A stretch of 13,904 nucleotides of DNA, from positions 1 through 13,904 of the forward strand of contig URJL01000051.1 of assembly GCA_900548115.1 (NCBI GenBank). Reading direction: 5' to 3'. The notes beneath the pieces are model-generated. The model was not told where the DNA came from, did not search any database, and saw only the letters and a program-made list of their open reading frames with translations. The DNA comes from an uncultured Eubacteriales bacterium. Lineage in GTDB: Bacteria; Bacillota; Clostridia; Oscillospirales; CAG-382. This document shows, in pieces, positions 13,729 to 13,904 of the stretch (position 1 is its first letter; each line of letters begins with the position of its first letter). Position numbers and translations under genes: made by a program.

Positions 13729-13904
13729 TTATTCCGAAGCCGAATCGGAGTCCGCTTTTGATTCCGATTCCTTGATCTGTTCCAGCGCCTTTGCCAGCTG
13801 GTCGGGACAGGAGGTCGGCTTTGCGCCGCATTTGATCCCCGAAAGCCGCTTGATCGCCTCGTCGATGTTCATCCCCTCGACAAGACGCGCCACGCCCTGC
13901 GTGT
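13729..13904 (-). CDS. TSCPD-domain protein, C-terminal part (cut by window edge)
   Basis: The last 58 codons of a gene running off the right edge are visible, ending at TAA (13729-13731). The translated end reads QGVARLVEGMNIDEAIKRL, then SGIKCGAKPTSCPDQLAKAL, then an acidic tail ESESKADSDSASE. The KPTSCPDQLA signature is that of the small TSCPD family (TIGR03905-type), usually about 80 residues, with conserved cysteines and unknown role. Two Cys are visible here (in KCG and SCPD). It is 49 bases upstream of proS in the same direction. It is too short for a standalone long frame and was found by reading the minus strand directly. Confidence 0.8.
   Translation of the reverse strand, partial: TQGVARLVEGMNIDEAIKRLSGIKCGAKPTSCPDQLAKALEQIKESESKADSDSASE

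Noticed and set aside
13717..13748. Branched inverted repeat between the TSCPD gene and proS (CCGATTC with GAATCGG)
   Set aside because: The outer stem is seven bases and partly coding for the acidic tail, with an uneven inner loop; too weak to call a terminator or regulator.

Overview
The window looks like a moderately GC-rich member of the Bacillota, most likely a gut-type Clostridia. This is inferred from the strong AGGAG-type ribosome binding sites before nearly every gene, the short archaeal/eukaryotic-style prolyl-tRNA synthetase, a TSCPD-domain protein, and the density of small hairpins between genes. No species can be named from this sequence alone.

Positions 1-9903 (+ strand) hold a virion structural cassette: portal, probable scaffold, probable decoration protein, gpT-like major capsid protein, a 90-aa unknown, then after a gene-free gap of about 775 bp a probable head-tail adaptor, a beta-rich nozzle/stabilisation-like protein and a long coiled-coil protein. 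The set fits a short-tailed (podovirus-like) particle. No tape measure, tail tube, head protease, integrase, lysis or replication gene is present. Terminase genes, if they exist, lie left of the window.

At 10135-10431 a small single-span membrane protein (+) converges on four bacterial genes on the minus strand. In transcription order these are a TSCPD-domain protein (cut by the window edge), prolyl-tRNA synthetase, a nucleoside hydrolase with a variant metal motif, and a HAD-family phosphatase. The cassette therefore abuts housekeeping genes with no visible integrase, tRNA or attachment site.

The most unusual content is non-coding. A family of 37-nt hairpins (17-bp arms around a TGG loop) recurs at 4936, 5075, 9926 and 9983, and in reverse orientation at 11158, with a shorter relative at 113. 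The two perfect copies differ at four arm positions, and every difference is compensated on the other arm. Three copies sit directly at the 3' end of a gene in that gene's own orientation, preceded by a mini-hairpin and a short linker ending in GCC. There are also two arrays of tandem mini-hairpins: four tetraloop hairpins at 1-83, and a run of triloop hairpins at 5164-5477. Because the 37-nt element occurs both inside the phage cassette and at a housekeeping gene, the cassette has either been resident for a long time or shares the element with its host.
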